Shown: positions 50,662-60,120 of the stretch, in pieces
How positions within the stretch are numbered: the stretch's first letter is position 1
Layout: each line of letters opens with the position of its first letter
Notes under the pieces: model-generated
Databases searched by the model: none
The model's input: the letters and a program-made list of their open reading frames with translations, nothing else
What the model was told of the DNA's origin: nothing
Origin: Geothrix rubra
Lineage (GTDB): Bacteria > Acidobacteriota > Holophagae > Holophagales > Holophagaceae
NCBI RefSeq assembly: GCF_030268065.1
Contig: NZ_BSDD01000005.1
Coordinates: 250,156-314,155 of the forward strand
Direction: 5' to 3'
Length of the DNA: 64,000 bases
Program-made: the position numbers and the translations under genes

Positions 50662-51522
50662 ATGCCGCCCCGCCCCCCCTCCGATGACGCCCCCACCTAC
50701 AAGGGCTGGACCCGACCGGGCCCCGTTCCCCCCGGAGGGATCGAGCCGGAGGCGGACGAGACCCTCGACGGCCTCTGCGGGCGCTGGCGGATCTTCCAGA
50801 AGGCGAGGGGCCACCGCTTCAGTGTGGATGACCTCCTGACCGCCTGGTACGGCACCGTCTGGTGCCCCCGGCCGGAACGCATCGCCGACCTGGGCTCCGG
50901 CATCGGGAGCGTGGGCCTGGTGGCCGCCTGGCGCTGTCCCGGCGCCGTGGTGCACACCGTGGAGGCCCAGGCCCAGAGCGCGGCCCTGGCCCGGAAGAGC
51001 GTCCGCTACAACGGGGTCGGCGACCGCTACGTCATCCACGAGGGCGACCTCCGCGATCCCGACGTGCTGGCCGGCGAGACGCCCTTCGACCTGGTGCTGG
51101 GCACGCCCCCCTACTGGCCCGAGGGCAGCCGGGTGGCCGCCGCCCATCCCCAGGCCGTGCCCGCCCGGCTGGAGGTGCGGGGCACCATCGCCGACTACGC
51201 CCAGGCCGCCGCGCGCATCCTCGCGCCGGGCGGACTGTTCGCCTGCGTCTTCCCCAACGACCAGCGCGACCGGGCCCTGGCCGCCCTGCGCGAGGCCGGC
51301 CTCCTCTGCCTCCACCGCCGCGAAGTGGTCTTCAAGGAGGGCGAGCCCTACGGCATCGACCTCCTGGCCGCCGCCCGCCGCCAGGACCTCCCCGCGGACT
51401 TCGAGACCCGCGCCGACTGCCCCGAGGTGGAACCCCCCCTCCTCATCCGCCGCGCCGACGGCCGCGTCGACCCCGCCATCGCCCGCGTCCGGCTCGCCGT
51501 GGGGTTCCCGCCAGGGCTGTGA
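50662..51522 (+). CDS. N6-adenine-type methyltransferase (TrmN6/YfiC-like)
   Basis: 286 residues. FSVDDLLTAWYG near residue 53 is the family's F-x-x-D-x-L/V-L-L motif before the SAM site IADLGSGIGSVGL (74-86). HTVEAQAQSAALARKS supplies the acidic residue, and LVLGTPPYWPEG is the catalytic (N/D)PPY motif (here T-PPY) for adenine N6 methylation. This is the pattern of tRNA1(Val) A37 N6-methyltransferases. The Asn-to-Thr change at the motif's first position should be noted. Divergent from rel. Confidence 0.82.
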   Translation: MPPRPPSDDAPTYKGWTRPGPVPPGGIEPEADETLDGLCGRWRIFQKARGHRFSVDDLLTAWYGTVWCPRPERIADLGSGIGSVGLVAAWRCPGAVVHTVEAQAQSAALARKSVRYNGVGDRYVIHEGDLRDPDVLAGETPFDLVLGTPPYWPEGSRVAAAHPQAVPARLEVRGTIADYAQAAARILAPGGLFACVFPNDQRDRALAALREAGLLCLHRREVVFKEGEPYGIDLLAAARRQDLPADFETRADCPEVEPPLLIRRADGRVDPAIARVRLAVGFPPGL

Positions 51523-51677
51523 AAGGTTCTCCTGGAGGCGCCCACCCGCCCTGAATTTGCTGTCATGAACTCGATGGCAAGTGGATTCCTTTTTTCAAAT
51601 AGGACCTTAACATCATTTAACTTAGACGAGTCAGAGGGCAAAGCTAGCCTTGGGGGCCAAGTCGTTCCGGAGCTCCC
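51523..51677. other. AT-rich intergenic region before the RHS genes
   Basis: Clearly richer in A and T than its surroundings (51545-51640), with a run CCTTTTTTCAAAT and ACATCATTTAAC, and so likely promoter DNA for the RHS gene. No confident -35/-10 pair. GGAG at 51670-51673 is the ribosome site. No gene found. Confidence 0.35.
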
Positions 51678-54600
51678 ATGCGATTCCCACGGCCCCCCCG
51701 CCTGTTCGTGCTAGCCCTGTCTGCCGCCCTTGCCTGGGGGCCGGTGCTCGGCCAGAGCTACCAGACGCAGTTCGGAGCCATCAAGTTCGACCGTTCCAAG
51801 GGACCGGGGACCGTTCTCAAGGGGGTCGAGGTCGATGGGAGCAGCGGAAGCCTCGCCATCCACCTGCCCTTGGGGCCTGGGATCGGCGCCCGGGGACTGC
51901 GGTTCCAGCCTGTACTGAGCGGTCGATGGTCTCCCCAGGAGGAGGTCTATCCGCTGTACATCGGCCCATCCTCCCTCGACGGGATCCCGACGGGCGAAGG
52001 CGATCCCACCAACTGGAGCGAGTTATCCCGGGCGGCCGCCTCGGGGGGATTCGATCTGACGCCTGGGTTCTTCCAGCTCGTATTCGACGAGGACGGTAGT
52101 GAGAGTTTCTCGGAAAACTTCCTGCAGACGAAGGTGCCCACGCAGCGGTTGACCCATTTCCAGGGCCCCGAGGGCTGGAGCGCCAGCCTGAGTCTGGAAG
52201 TGCCGCTGGCTGGCCAGGTGCCCACCGAGGATGAAGCCCTCCGCCTGATCCGGACCTTCGGGTTCTCGGATGCCGGCTGGGTCATCGGGCGGATGACCGA
52301 CCAGGCGGTGGCCCCTTCCACAGCCCCCTTCATCCGCAGGGGGCCTTCCGGCGAACTGGTCCTGGGGCTGGAACACCCCAGCCTGGCCCCCCGGCAGTAC
52401 GGGGTCCCGATCGTCGGCACGGCCAGCAGGCCAGGAGCCTCCACCCCTGACTGCTACTACCGGTTCCCGTCGGACTTCCTGGTCATCCGGGGGGACGTGG
52501 CCTACGAGTTCCACTGGCGGTCCAACCGCTACGGGACCATCGAGAAGTCCTGGTACTTCAAGGGCTCGTCCTCCCAGGTGAACGGGAACACACAGGGGCT
52601 GGAAACCTGGACCGGTCACCGGTTCATGAGCCACGCGGCGTTCGCCCTCGCCTCGATGCGCAACCGGTTCGGCGACCTGATCGCGATCACGGCCGACGCC
52701 TCCGGCCACTGGACCGCGGCCTGGTCCACTTCCAACGGGCCGACCGGGGCCTCGATCACCTGGGATGGCACCACGCTGGCGTATCACGGCGAAGGCGAAC
52801 AGCCCAGCTTCGCGATCCAGGGCATCAGTTACAACAAGCCCCATCCCGCCAATGCCGAAGGCGTCGTGGTCGGACCCGCGGCAGTCAACCAGCCCTTTGA
52901 TGGATTCAAGGCTTCCAAGATCACTCGACTCAGCGACCAGAGCACCGGGGAGGACGTACAGTTCAATTTCAAGCAGGAAGTCATTGCCTGGGACGGCAAT
53001 GGGACACCGGTGGACCTGCTGGAATACCCCGAATCGGTGGTGTTCCCCGGGCGCACGGTGACCCTCCGCTGGGACGACCGCACCGAGTTCCTTCGGAATC
53101 AGCCACAGGCGCTGAGCCTTGCCAGCGACCACTTCCTGGCCATGGGGGGGAGTCGCGGTCTGGGTTATACCTGGCTTCCCGTCTACCGGCGTGGCGTGGA
53201 CCAGATCACCGAAGCGGATACCGTCAGCGGCGGATTGACTGAATCGCCTTCCTGCCCGACGCGCAGGATCACCACCCACAAAAGGATGATCCCCCTCCCT
53301 TCCCGGAAGACCGGTGCCCTGTGGACCACTACGGCCTTCTGCGATGTGGTGACCCATCCTGACGGCACCTCCACCCTGACGCGGTACGTGGAGCCCTCCG
53401 GAAATGACCTGGGAGGCGATCCATCCTCCCCGACAGTCCGAATGCAGACCCTGGCGCATCTCAAGCACCAGCCGGTCGAGATTCGCCACTACGCCGCTGG
53501 CGTGGATCCCTCCGCTGACTTCGCGGTGGTGAATCCCACCCCCAACCAGGTCTACCTGGTGCCCCTGGGAAGTACGGTCGCCTACCGGGTGCAGATCTAC
53601 GATCGCTGGGATCTCCGTGGCGATTCGAATCCTGATGGCTTGTTCGACCTTTCGGCGGTTCCCTTCGCCACCCGGCAACGGACTTGGGACAGGCTCAACC
53701 AGACCCTGGAAACCAGGGAGTACACCGGTTGGGACAGGGACACCCGCGGTTGGAGATCGATCCACACCCTGCGGGAGCAGGTGGAAGCAGCTCCGCCCCT
53801 GGACGTGGAGGTGCTCTCCCGGGCCATGGCCGGCCAGGATGTGTCCGTGCTTCCCGTCAATCCGAACCGGGGCACCTACCGCGTGGAGGTGAGGACCTAC
53901 AGCGCCGACGTGGCGCAATGGATCTTTGGACGGGTCGAGAGCGTTCGCGTGGAGGTCCAGTCCGACCAGGGCGAGGGCTGGGGGGCCACCCAGCCGCTTC
54001 CGGCTTCACAGCCCTCGACGATGCGGACCTATGACCAGGCCCACCCCGAGTTGAATCGACTCGCTTCCGTGCGGATCTCCAGCGGGAACGAGGATGTGAC
54101 CACCCAGTACGCGTACAAGGGCACTTCCGGGGTCGAGGCCGCCCAGGTGGATTCCATCCAGCTCCACGGCACCGGCGAGGGACTCACAGGTCCCGTGGGT
54201 GCGGGCTACGGGTACGACTCGACCTACGGATTCATGAACCGGATCAGTCCCTTCGGGGTGGATTGGCATCTCGAGCAGTCCGCCGACAGCCTGGAACGGG
54301 CCACCTCACAGAAGGATGCGAATGGGTTCACCACCCAGGCCCATTGGGACGGGGCCGGGCGGCTGACCGGGATCCAGCCGGACGCACCCGAACTGGGGAC
54401 GACGATTGCCGTGGATGTGGACAATCGCGGCTATACGGTCTCTCACGGCTCGGAGCAGGCCCAGTACCGGTACAACCCCTATGGGGAACTGATCCTGGAG
54501 CGGCGGTTCAATGGCATCGGATGGAGCCACCGGCTCTACGGGTACGACGCGGCGGGACGACTGGTCGCGGAAACCGTCTGGAACCCGGGGATGGGCGATG

Positions 54601-56363
54601 AAACCGAATGGAAAGCCCCCAACCTCGTGCATGATGCCTCGGTCCTGATCTCCTATGTTCCGGGGCACTATGAAAGCTCCTGCGCCGCGGAGGATCCGCG
54701 CACGGGCAACTGTCTGAGGTATGTGAAGCTCTGGGAGCCGACGGTATCCCAGTACAAGGATGCAAGTGCCCTCCACAGGGGCACCAGCTACACCTATGAC
54801 GGCTACGGGAGGCTGGTCCGGAAGGTGGATCCGAACGGACAGGTGATCGAGACCACCTATGGCGTCCGGCAGCGGACCCAGACTCAGGCCTCTGGGACTC
54901 CCGACGCGGTGAGCACCACCTTCTCCTCTGACGTGGATGGCCGGCTGTTCAAGGTGGTGGATGCGCTTGGACAGTCCTCCACCTACCGCTACGATCTCGG
55001 CGGCCGCGTCGCATCGGTCGTCCAGTGGTCCGGGGCCGAAGGTGTCGGTCCTGCCCAGTCCCGAAGCTGGGCCTACAGCCCCCTCGGACGGCTGGCCGAA
55101 CTGATCCAGCCGGAAAGCGGCCGCACCTCCTTCTCCGATTTCACCCTCACAGGCGCCCCCACCCACACGACCTACGGGGCCGGGGCGTCCCTTCCTAGAA
55201 CCGTGTCGATGACCTACGATCCGTTGGGTCGGGTCCGCAGCGTCGTTTCCGACGATGGAAGCATCCATCGCACCGTCCAGTACGACGAACCAGGCCATGG
55301 CGCCGGGAACAACCGGCTGACGAGCGCCCAGGAGGGGGGTGTCAGCCGCTCCCTGATCTATGGCGCCCTCAATGGTCGGCTTTCCACCCTGGCGAGAGGC
55401 GTGGACGGCCGCAGCTTCACCCTGGGATTGGACTGGAATACGGACGGGACCTTGCATGGCAGGAGCTACCCGGACGGGCGCGTCCAGGTCCTCCAGTACG
55501 AGGCCGCCAAGGGCCTTCCGAATGGCTCCACCTTCACCGGCGGGAGTACGGCCACGCTCACCTATGACCCCGATCACTGGGGCCTTCGCAGCCTGACTTT
55601 CGGGGGCGCGGCCTCGACCTTCTTGGACTACGATCCCGACCAGTCCCGGCTCAAGTACATGAGGCATCTCCTCAGCGATGGCTCCACGCTCCGGGACTGG
55701 AACTACCAGTACGACGGGCTCGGCCGGCTCGGCTCTGACGGCGAGGATTTCTACGGATATGACGCCCTGGGTCGCCTGACTTCCGTCATGGCCAGGGACT
55801 TGGATCCGACCACTGGAAGGGCGGCGAGTTCCCCGTATGCCTTGGCCCAGACCTTCGACTACGACCCCTTCGGGAACCGGAAACTCCTGTCGACGGTCGC
55901 GGTCGTCGATTGGGCCTGGGGCACGCGGCCTCCTCTGCCACTGGCAACCACCGCCGTGATCGGCCAGCGGGACCTGAGGTCCTTCGCCATGAACGGGAGC
56001 GAGGTGGCTTCCATGGCCGCCACCAACCATCTGCCAGAGTCGCTCAATGGGGTGCCGACCGGGGCAAGCTACGACGACCAGGGCAACCTGGTCCAGATCC
56101 AGCGGGAGCCCGGGAGCACGGGTTCCGCCTTCAATACCCAGCTCCGAATGGGGTACGACGCCCTGGGTCGGGTCAGGACCCTGATCGACCGGCAGCACGG
56201 AACCACGGAGGTCTACACCTACGATGACGAGGGGCTGCGCACTTTGGTGGAGACCTACCAGGGGCTGGGAACCGTCGCCCCCCAGGACCTGATCCGGAAG
56301 GCCTACCGCATCTACAACGAATCCCGGCAGCTGGTGGCCGAGTACGACCTGGTGCTGGAGTAG
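51678..56363 (+). CDS. RHS/YD-repeat protein, N-terminal and shell part (lacks RHS core terminus)
   Basis: 1561 residues. Signal peptide MRFPRPPRLFVLALSAALAW is followed by a roughly 800-residue N-terminal region with a beta-rich start (SGSLAIHLPLGPGIGARGL). From about residue 830 come YD repeats such as YRYNPYGELILERRFNG, YGYDAAGRLVAETVW and TYDGYGRLVRKVDPNG, which build the RHS barrel. It stops after YRIYNESRQLVAEYDLVLE, where intact RHS proteins continue into the DHLGSPR and RFYDP core. Those parts occur in the next gene, which starts 2 bases later. So the classic RHS chain is divided. The gene is most likely exported; polymorphic toxin or adhesin roles are known for the family. Confidence 0.88.
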   Translation: MRFPRPPRLFVLALSAALAWGPVLGQSYQTQFGAIKFDRSKGPGTVLKGVEVDGSSGSLAIHLPLGPGIGARGLRFQPVLSGRWSPQEEVYPLYIGPSSLDGIPTGEGDPTNWSELSRAAASGGFDLTPGFFQLVFDEDGSESFSENFLQTKVPTQRLTHFQGPEGWSASLSLEVPLAGQVPTEDEALRLIRTFGFSDAGWVIGRMTDQAVAPSTAPFIRRGPSGELVLGLEHPSLAPRQYGVPIVGTASRPGASTPDCYYRFPSDFLVIRGDVAYEFHWRSNRYGTIEKSWYFKGSSSQVNGNTQGLETWTGHRFMSHAAFALASMRNRFGDLIAITADASGHWTAAWSTSNGPTGASITWDGTTLAYHGEGEQPSFAIQGISYNKPHPANAEGVVVGPAAVNQPFDGFKASKITRLSDQSTGEDVQFNFKQEVIAWDGNGTPVDLLEYPESVVFPGRTVTLRWDDRTEFLRNQPQALSLASDHFLAMGGSRGLGYTWLPVYRRGVDQITEADTVSGGLTESPSCPTRRITTHKRMIPLPSRKTGALWTTTAFCDVVTHPDGTSTLTRYVEPSGNDLGGDPSSPTVRMQTLAHLKHQPVEIRHYAAGVDPSADFAVVNPTPNQVYLVPLGSTVAYRVQIYDRWDLRGDSNPDGLFDLSAVPFATRQRTWDRLNQTLETREYTGWDRDTRGWRSIHTLREQVEAAPPLDVEVLSRAMAGQDVSVLPVNPNRGTYRVEVRTYSADVAQWIFGRVESVRVEVQSDQGEGWGATQPLPASQPSTMRTYDQAHPELNRLASVRISSGNEDVTTQYAYKGTSGVEAAQVDSIQLHGTGEGLTGPVGAGYGYDSTYGFMNRISPFGVDWHLEQSADSLERATSQKDANGFTTQAHWDGAGRLTGIQPDAPELGTTIAVDVDNRGYTVSHGSEQAQYRYNPYGELILERRFNGIGWSHRLYGYDAAGRLVAETVWNPGMGDETEWKAPNLVHDASVLISYVPGHYESSCAAEDPRTGNCLRYVKLWEPTVSQYKDASALHRGTSYTYDGYGRLVRKVDPNGQVIETTYGVRQRTQTQASGTPDAVSTTFSSDVDGRLFKVVDALGQSSTYRYDLGGRVASVVQWSGAEGVGPAQSRSWAYSPLGRLAELIQPESGRTSFSDFTLTGAPTHTTYGAGASLPRTVSMTYDPLGRVRSVVSDDGSIHRTVQYDEPGHGAGNNRLTSAQEGGVSRSLIYGALNGRLSTLARGVDGRSFTLGLDWNTDGTLHGRSYPDGRVQVLQYEAAKGLPNGSTFTGGSTATLTYDPDHWGLRSLTFGGAASTFLDYDPDQSRLKYMRHLLSDGSTLRDWNYQYDGLGRLGSDGEDFYGYDALGRLTSVMARDLDPTTGRAASSPYALAQTFDYDPFGNRKLLSTVAVVDWAWGTRPPLPLATTAVIGQRDLRSFAMNGSEVASMAATNHLPESLNGVPTGASYDDQGNLVQIQREPGSTGSAFNTQLRMGYDALGRVRTLIDRQHGTTEVYTYDDEGLRTLVETYQGLGTVAPQDLIRKAYRIYNESRQLVAEYDLVLE

Positions 56364-56365
56364 CC

Positions 56366-59300
56366 ATGAGCATCCTGTCGAACCCCTCCACCCTCCAGCG
56401 GTTCACCCTCCTCCTCTTGATGGCCCTGGGTGGTTCGTCCCGAAGCCTGCAGGCAGATCCGGCCGAGGCCACAATCACCGCGCCGTCGGGGTCGGTCACC
56501 GTGGCCGCCCAGCAAGGGGTGGCCTTCACCGCAAGCAGCACCGATTCTTCCGGACGGGACGGGTTCTCCGTCACCGGTTTCTCCTGGTCCTTCGGGGACG
56601 GCGCCACCGGAGTGGGGGCCTCGGCCACCCATGCCTACGCTGCTCCGGGATCCTACACGGCCACCCTGACCGTCTCCTACACCGTCCGGACCTGCAAGCG
56701 GATGGACTACGCGGGGAATTGCACGTCCTGGATCACGACCAATCTGACGGCCACCGCCACCCGGGCCGTCACGGTCACCAGCGCCTCGATCTCGGCCGTG
56801 AGTCCAGCCAATCCCACGGTCGATGCGGGGAGCACGGTGCCCTTCTCCGCCACCGTCAGCGGGGCAGCCACTCCGGGTGTGACCTGGTCGGTCAGCGGTG
56901 GGGGGAGCATCGGCTCGAATGGCGTGTTCACGGCCTCCAGCGCCGGGACCTTCACGGTAACGGCCACGTCCGTTGCCGACCCGAGCAAGAGCTCAAGCAC
57001 CTCGGTGACCGTCCGCTCCATCGTGACGGGGATCGTCCTCACCCCCTCCTCGATCAGTCTCAGGGCTGGGGAGAACACCGCCTTCAGTGCGCAGATCCAG
57101 GGGCAGGGGGGACCCACCACCGCTGTGACCTGGTCCGCGAGCGGGGGGAGCATCGCCAGTTCCGGTGCCTACACCGCGCCTCTGGCCGGAGGCGCCTACA
57201 CCGTGACGGCGACGAGTGTCCAGGACCCGACCAAGAAGGCTACGGCGACGGTGAGCGTGGCCTCCATCTCGGTGGGTGTTCCGGCGCCGTCGAACGGAAC
57301 GGTGGATGCGGGGAATTCCATCCAGTTCTCGGCCACGGTCAACGGTGCCGCCAATCCCGCGGTGACCTGGTCGGTGAACGGCGGCGGAAGCATCAGCGGG
57401 GGCGGTCTGTTCACCGCCACCTTGGCCGGCACCTATACGGTGACGGCCACCTCCGTCGCAGACCCCAGCAAGAGCGCCAGCACGACGGTGGGGGTCCGTT
57501 CCGTCGTCACCGGCGTAACCCTCACGCCTTCGACCACCAACCTCAAGGCCGGCGAGGCCATCATGGTCACCGCGCAGGTCCTGGGCCTGGGCGGGCCCGC
57601 CACGGGTGTGACCTGGACTGCAACCGGGGGAACCGTGGCTGGCAATGGCCTCTACACCGCGCCCCTGGTTGGCGGCCAGTACACCTTGACTGCCAGGAGC
57701 ATCCAGGACCCCACCAAAATGGCCTCGATGACGGTCATGGTCTCCCCCGTGGTGGTGAGTGCCCTGACTCCCGGCGGAGCCGTGGTGGATGCAGGCAGTT
57801 CGATCCAGTTTTCCGCCACCGCCGAAGGAGCCGCGGACCCCTCGGTCCGGTGGTCGGTCAGTGGCGGGGGTAGCATCAGTGCCTCGGGCCTGTTCTCCGC
57901 GACGACCGCGGGCAGCTACGCCGTCACGGCTACCAGCCAGGCGAATCCAGGCCAATCCGCGAGCACCAGCGTGACCGTGAAATCGGTGGTCTCGGGGATG
58001 ACCCTCACCGCTCCGAAAACCGCCCTGAGTGCCGGTGAAACCATCCGTTTGTCGGCAGCGGTCTCAGAGGTGGGCGGAGGGGACACGACGGTGACCTGGG
58101 CGGCGACCGCCGGGAGCATTGCCTCCGGCGGGGATGGCACCTACGTCGCGCCTGTCCCAGCCACCCCGCTCACGGTCCAGGTGACAGCCACCAGCGTGCA
58201 GAACCCTGCCGTGGTGCGGACGATCAGCCTTTCGGTCTCCGCGGCGGCCGTGGCGCCGGTGGTGCCTGCGAATCCAGTCGTGGAGGCCGGCCGATCGGTG
58301 GCCTTCTCCACCGCCGTGACAGGCGCCGCGGACCCTGGCGTGACTTGGTTCGTCGATGGTGGCGGCTCCATCAGTGCGTCGGGGGTGTTCACGGCCGCCC
58401 TGGCCGGCACCTACACCGTGACCGCCACCAGCGTGGCCGATCCCGGCAGGACCGCCAGGACCTCCGTCACGGTCCGGGCTGTGGTGTCGGGCGTCTCGGT
58501 GACGCCGGCCTCCGCCACGCTGACCGCTGGCCAGGCCCTGCGGTTCAGCGCGGTCGTCTCCGGACTGGGCATCGTCCAGGGCGGCGTGACCTGGGCGGCC
58601 AGTTCCGGTTCCATGGCTGCGGACGGGACCTTCACAGCCCCGGCCCAGCCGGGCCCGGTCACGATCACCGCCACCAGCCTGCAGGATCCCAGCAAGTCAG
58701 GCACCGCCAGCCTGACGGTGCGGGGGTGGGTGCTGAAATGGAAGAAGGACATCGTCTACGTGGGAACCAAGGAGATCGGAGAGGTGGATGCCCAGGGGCT
58801 CCACGTGACCCTCGTGGATCACCTCGGCAGCCCACGGTTCCTGGTCAACGGGGCCGGAATGGTAGAATCCGAGCAGAAATTCCTGCCCTTCGGCGAGTCC
58901 TTGACAGACCCCACCACCGCCACCGCCTTCGCCAAAGGCTTCACCAACCACGAGCAGACTGACCCGAGTGGGCTCATCTACATGCAGGCGCGCTTCTACG
59001 CACCCATGTATGGCAGGTTCCTGAGCCCGGATCCGGCGCGAGACCAGCATTTTGAGGAGACGCAGAGCTGGAACATTTACAGCTATGTTCAAAATGCTCC
59101 GACAATGCGAATTGATCCAACCGGAATGATCGGATTGAAAGACCTTAAGGAATGGGCATTTGGAAAGAGTCAGCCATACTCCCGAGAGGCTCCAGTGAAT
59201 TCGCAGCCCAATCCTAAGCAATCCCAGGCGACCTATTCCGTAACAGAGCATTGGGACAATAAAACAGTTAAAACCAGTATTACTACTGGTGATAGCGGTG

Positions 59301-59731
59301 AAGCCTCTGCCACGGGTATGAGGGCTACAGGAAGAGGCACTGCTGGTTACGATAAAAAGGAAGAAATAAGCTCTTCATATTTAGGTGGGCATCTGTCTCT
59401 GAACACAGAGCGCACATCCTCCGAAGGAAAACTCGAAGGTCAAGTTGGTGTAACAGCAAATAAAGATGGAGTTAAAGTCGGGATTGGGGCGGAGGCTACT
59501 GCCGCAAGTGCTGGTGCAGGTGCCTCTCTTTCAATTAAAGCTTTTGGGTATGAAGTCACTTTGGTTAGCGTTCATGCTGAAGTGAAGGGTGGCACCGTTG
59601 GTGGTAACGCGAATGCAGGCATCACCAAAAAAGATGGACTATCTGCATCGGCTTCCGGTTCACTAGGAGTTGGAGGTAAACTCACCGTTTCTGGGTTAGG
59701 AGTAAAGAAAATCGACCCCGCAAATAAATGA
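56366..59731 (+). CDS. Secreted PKD/Ig-like array protein carrying the RHS core and a variable C-terminal tip
   Basis: 1121 residues. A hydrophobic signal segment (FTLLLLMALGGSSRSLQA) is followed by a PKD domain (FSWSFGDGATG...HAYAAPGSYT, 70-100), then eight Ig-like domains (about 143-786) of two alternating types. Next is the RHS terminus: VDHLGSPRFLVNG, then SGLIYMQARFYAPMYGRF (868-885) and NIYSYVQNAPTMRIDPTGM ending at 921. The 200-residue tip after it is Gly/Ala/Ser-rich and AT-rich in DNA. GGAG at the end of the previous gene fixes the ATG, so translation is coupled. The tip is probably a toxin domain; membrane action is suggested by its small-residue-rich pattern and by the membrane protein that follows. 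Both are inference. Confidence 0.87.
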   Translation: MSILSNPSTLQRFTLLLLMALGGSSRSLQADPAEATITAPSGSVTVAAQQGVAFTASSTDSSGRDGFSVTGFSWSFGDGATGVGASATHAYAAPGSYTATLTVSYTVRTCKRMDYAGNCTSWITTNLTATATRAVTVTSASISAVSPANPTVDAGSTVPFSATVSGAATPGVTWSVSGGGSIGSNGVFTASSAGTFTVTATSVADPSKSSSTSVTVRSIVTGIVLTPSSISLRAGENTAFSAQIQGQGGPTTAVTWSASGGSIASSGAYTAPLAGGAYTVTATSVQDPTKKATATVSVASISVGVPAPSNGTVDAGNSIQFSATVNGAANPAVTWSVNGGGSISGGGLFTATLAGTYTVTATSVADPSKSASTTVGVRSVVTGVTLTPSTTNLKAGEAIMVTAQVLGLGGPATGVTWTATGGTVAGNGLYTAPLVGGQYTLTARSIQDPTKMASMTVMVSPVVVSALTPGGAVVDAGSSIQFSATAEGAADPSVRWSVSGGGSISASGLFSATTAGSYAVTATSQANPGQSASTSVTVKSVVSGMTLTAPKTALSAGETIRLSAAVSEVGGGDTTVTWAATAGSIASGGDGTYVAPVPATPLTVQVTATSVQNPAVVRTISLSVSAAAVAPVVPANPVVEAGRSVAFSTAVTGAADPGVTWFVDGGGSISASGVFTAALAGTYTVTATSVADPGRTARTSVTVRAVVSGVSVTPASATLTAGQALRFSAVVSGLGIVQGGVTWAASSGSMAADGTFTAPAQPGPVTITATSLQDPSKSGTASLTVRGWVLKWKKDIVYVGTKEIGEVDAQGLHVTLVDHLGSPRFLVNGAGMVESEQKFLPFGESLTDPTTATAFAKGFTNHEQTDPSGLIYMQARFYAPMYGRFLSPDPARDQHFEETQSWNIYSYVQNAPTMRIDPTGMIGLKDLKEWAFGKSQPYSREAPVNSQPNPKQSQATYSVTEHWDNKTVKTSITTGDSGEASATGMRATGRGTAGYDKKEEISSSYLGGHLSLNTERTSSEGKLEGQVGVTANKDGVKVGIGAEATAASAGAGASLSIKAFGYEVTLVSVHAEVKGGTVGGNANAGITKKDGLSASASGSLGVGGKLTVSGLGVKKIDPANK
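56792..58725 (+). repeat. Eight tandem Ig-like domain-coding units (four alternating A/B pairs)
   Basis: Type A units contain V-D/E-AGS...FSATVxGAAxPxVTWSV then GGGSIS and end TYTVTATSVADPSKS. Type B units start with VxGVxLTP, have AGE and GxGG...VTWxA, and end TATSVQDPTK. They alternate A-B four times, about 76 residues each, roughly 150 residues (about 450 bases) per pair. Repeats differ in sequence, so recombination-driven length change is possible but not shown. Confidence 0.85.
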
Positions 59732-60120
59732 CCAGATATGATTGAACATCTTTGCATTCATCTCCTCAGATGGGAAGGAAGCTTAATATGAAAAAAACAA
59801 GTGACCGTTATTTCCTCTTAACATGCATCGGAATGGTTGCGCTTGCTATTCTAATGGTGTTTTACAACCTTAAAGTTGTCAATAATCCCATGGCATCTAC
59901 TACTCAGTATGTTGTAGTCGGTATTTTATGGGGAATTAGTTATGTCTATTTGTTTTTTACCCACTACAAGCTTTTTCAAAAATTTGGACCAAATAAGTGG
60001 CTCTCTTTATTGGCATTTATTACACCACTAATTCCGTTTGTGATTTTCTTGATTAGCTCGAAAGATGTTCGTGATGAGGCATTGTAAGGATTTATTCTTC
60101 CTTGCCATCGTTCACCCTGA
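59045..60120 (+). other. Abrupt drop in GC at the RHS tip and following gene
   Basis: From about 59045, inside the conserved RHS core, the DNA changes from very GC-rich to AT-rich, with ATT, AAA, TAT and TTT codons common, and it stays so through the small membrane gene. GC rises again by about 60240. A break within the core that carries tip and downstream gene together is the usual sign of toxin/immunity module exchange. Confidence 0.8.
59788..60087 (+). CDS. Small membrane protein, candidate immunity protein for the RHS tip
   Basis: 99 residues starting at ATG 59788 with GGAAGG upstream; an in-frame TTG at 59752 would add residues but has no better site. Three to four hydrophobic segments (YFLLTCIGMVALAILMVF, YVVVGILWGISYVYLFF, WLSLLAFITPLIPFVIFLI) fill most of the protein. 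The C-terminus SSKDVRDEAL is short and polar. It is AT-rich like the adjacent RHS tip and lies 56 bases after it. Immunity proteins against membrane-active toxins are often small and multi-pass, so an immunity role is plausible but inferred. I recognise no named family. Confidence 0.65.
   Translation: MKKTSDRYFLLTCIGMVALAILMVFYNLKVVNNPMASTTQYVVVGILWGISYVYLFFTHYKLFQKFGPNKWLSLLAFITPLIPFVIFLISSKDVRDEAL

Noticed and set aside
56360-56370. Simple frameshift or sequencing error splitting one RHS gene
   Set aside because: The second gene has its own ribosome site, signal segment, PKD domain and eight Ig-like domains before the RHS core resumes, so a base error alone cannot explain it. An older insertion event could.
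56792-58725. CRISPR or simple DNA tandem repeat
   Set aside because: The periodicity is in protein sequence of Ig-like domains; the DNA copies diverge and there are no short identical repeats with unique spacers.
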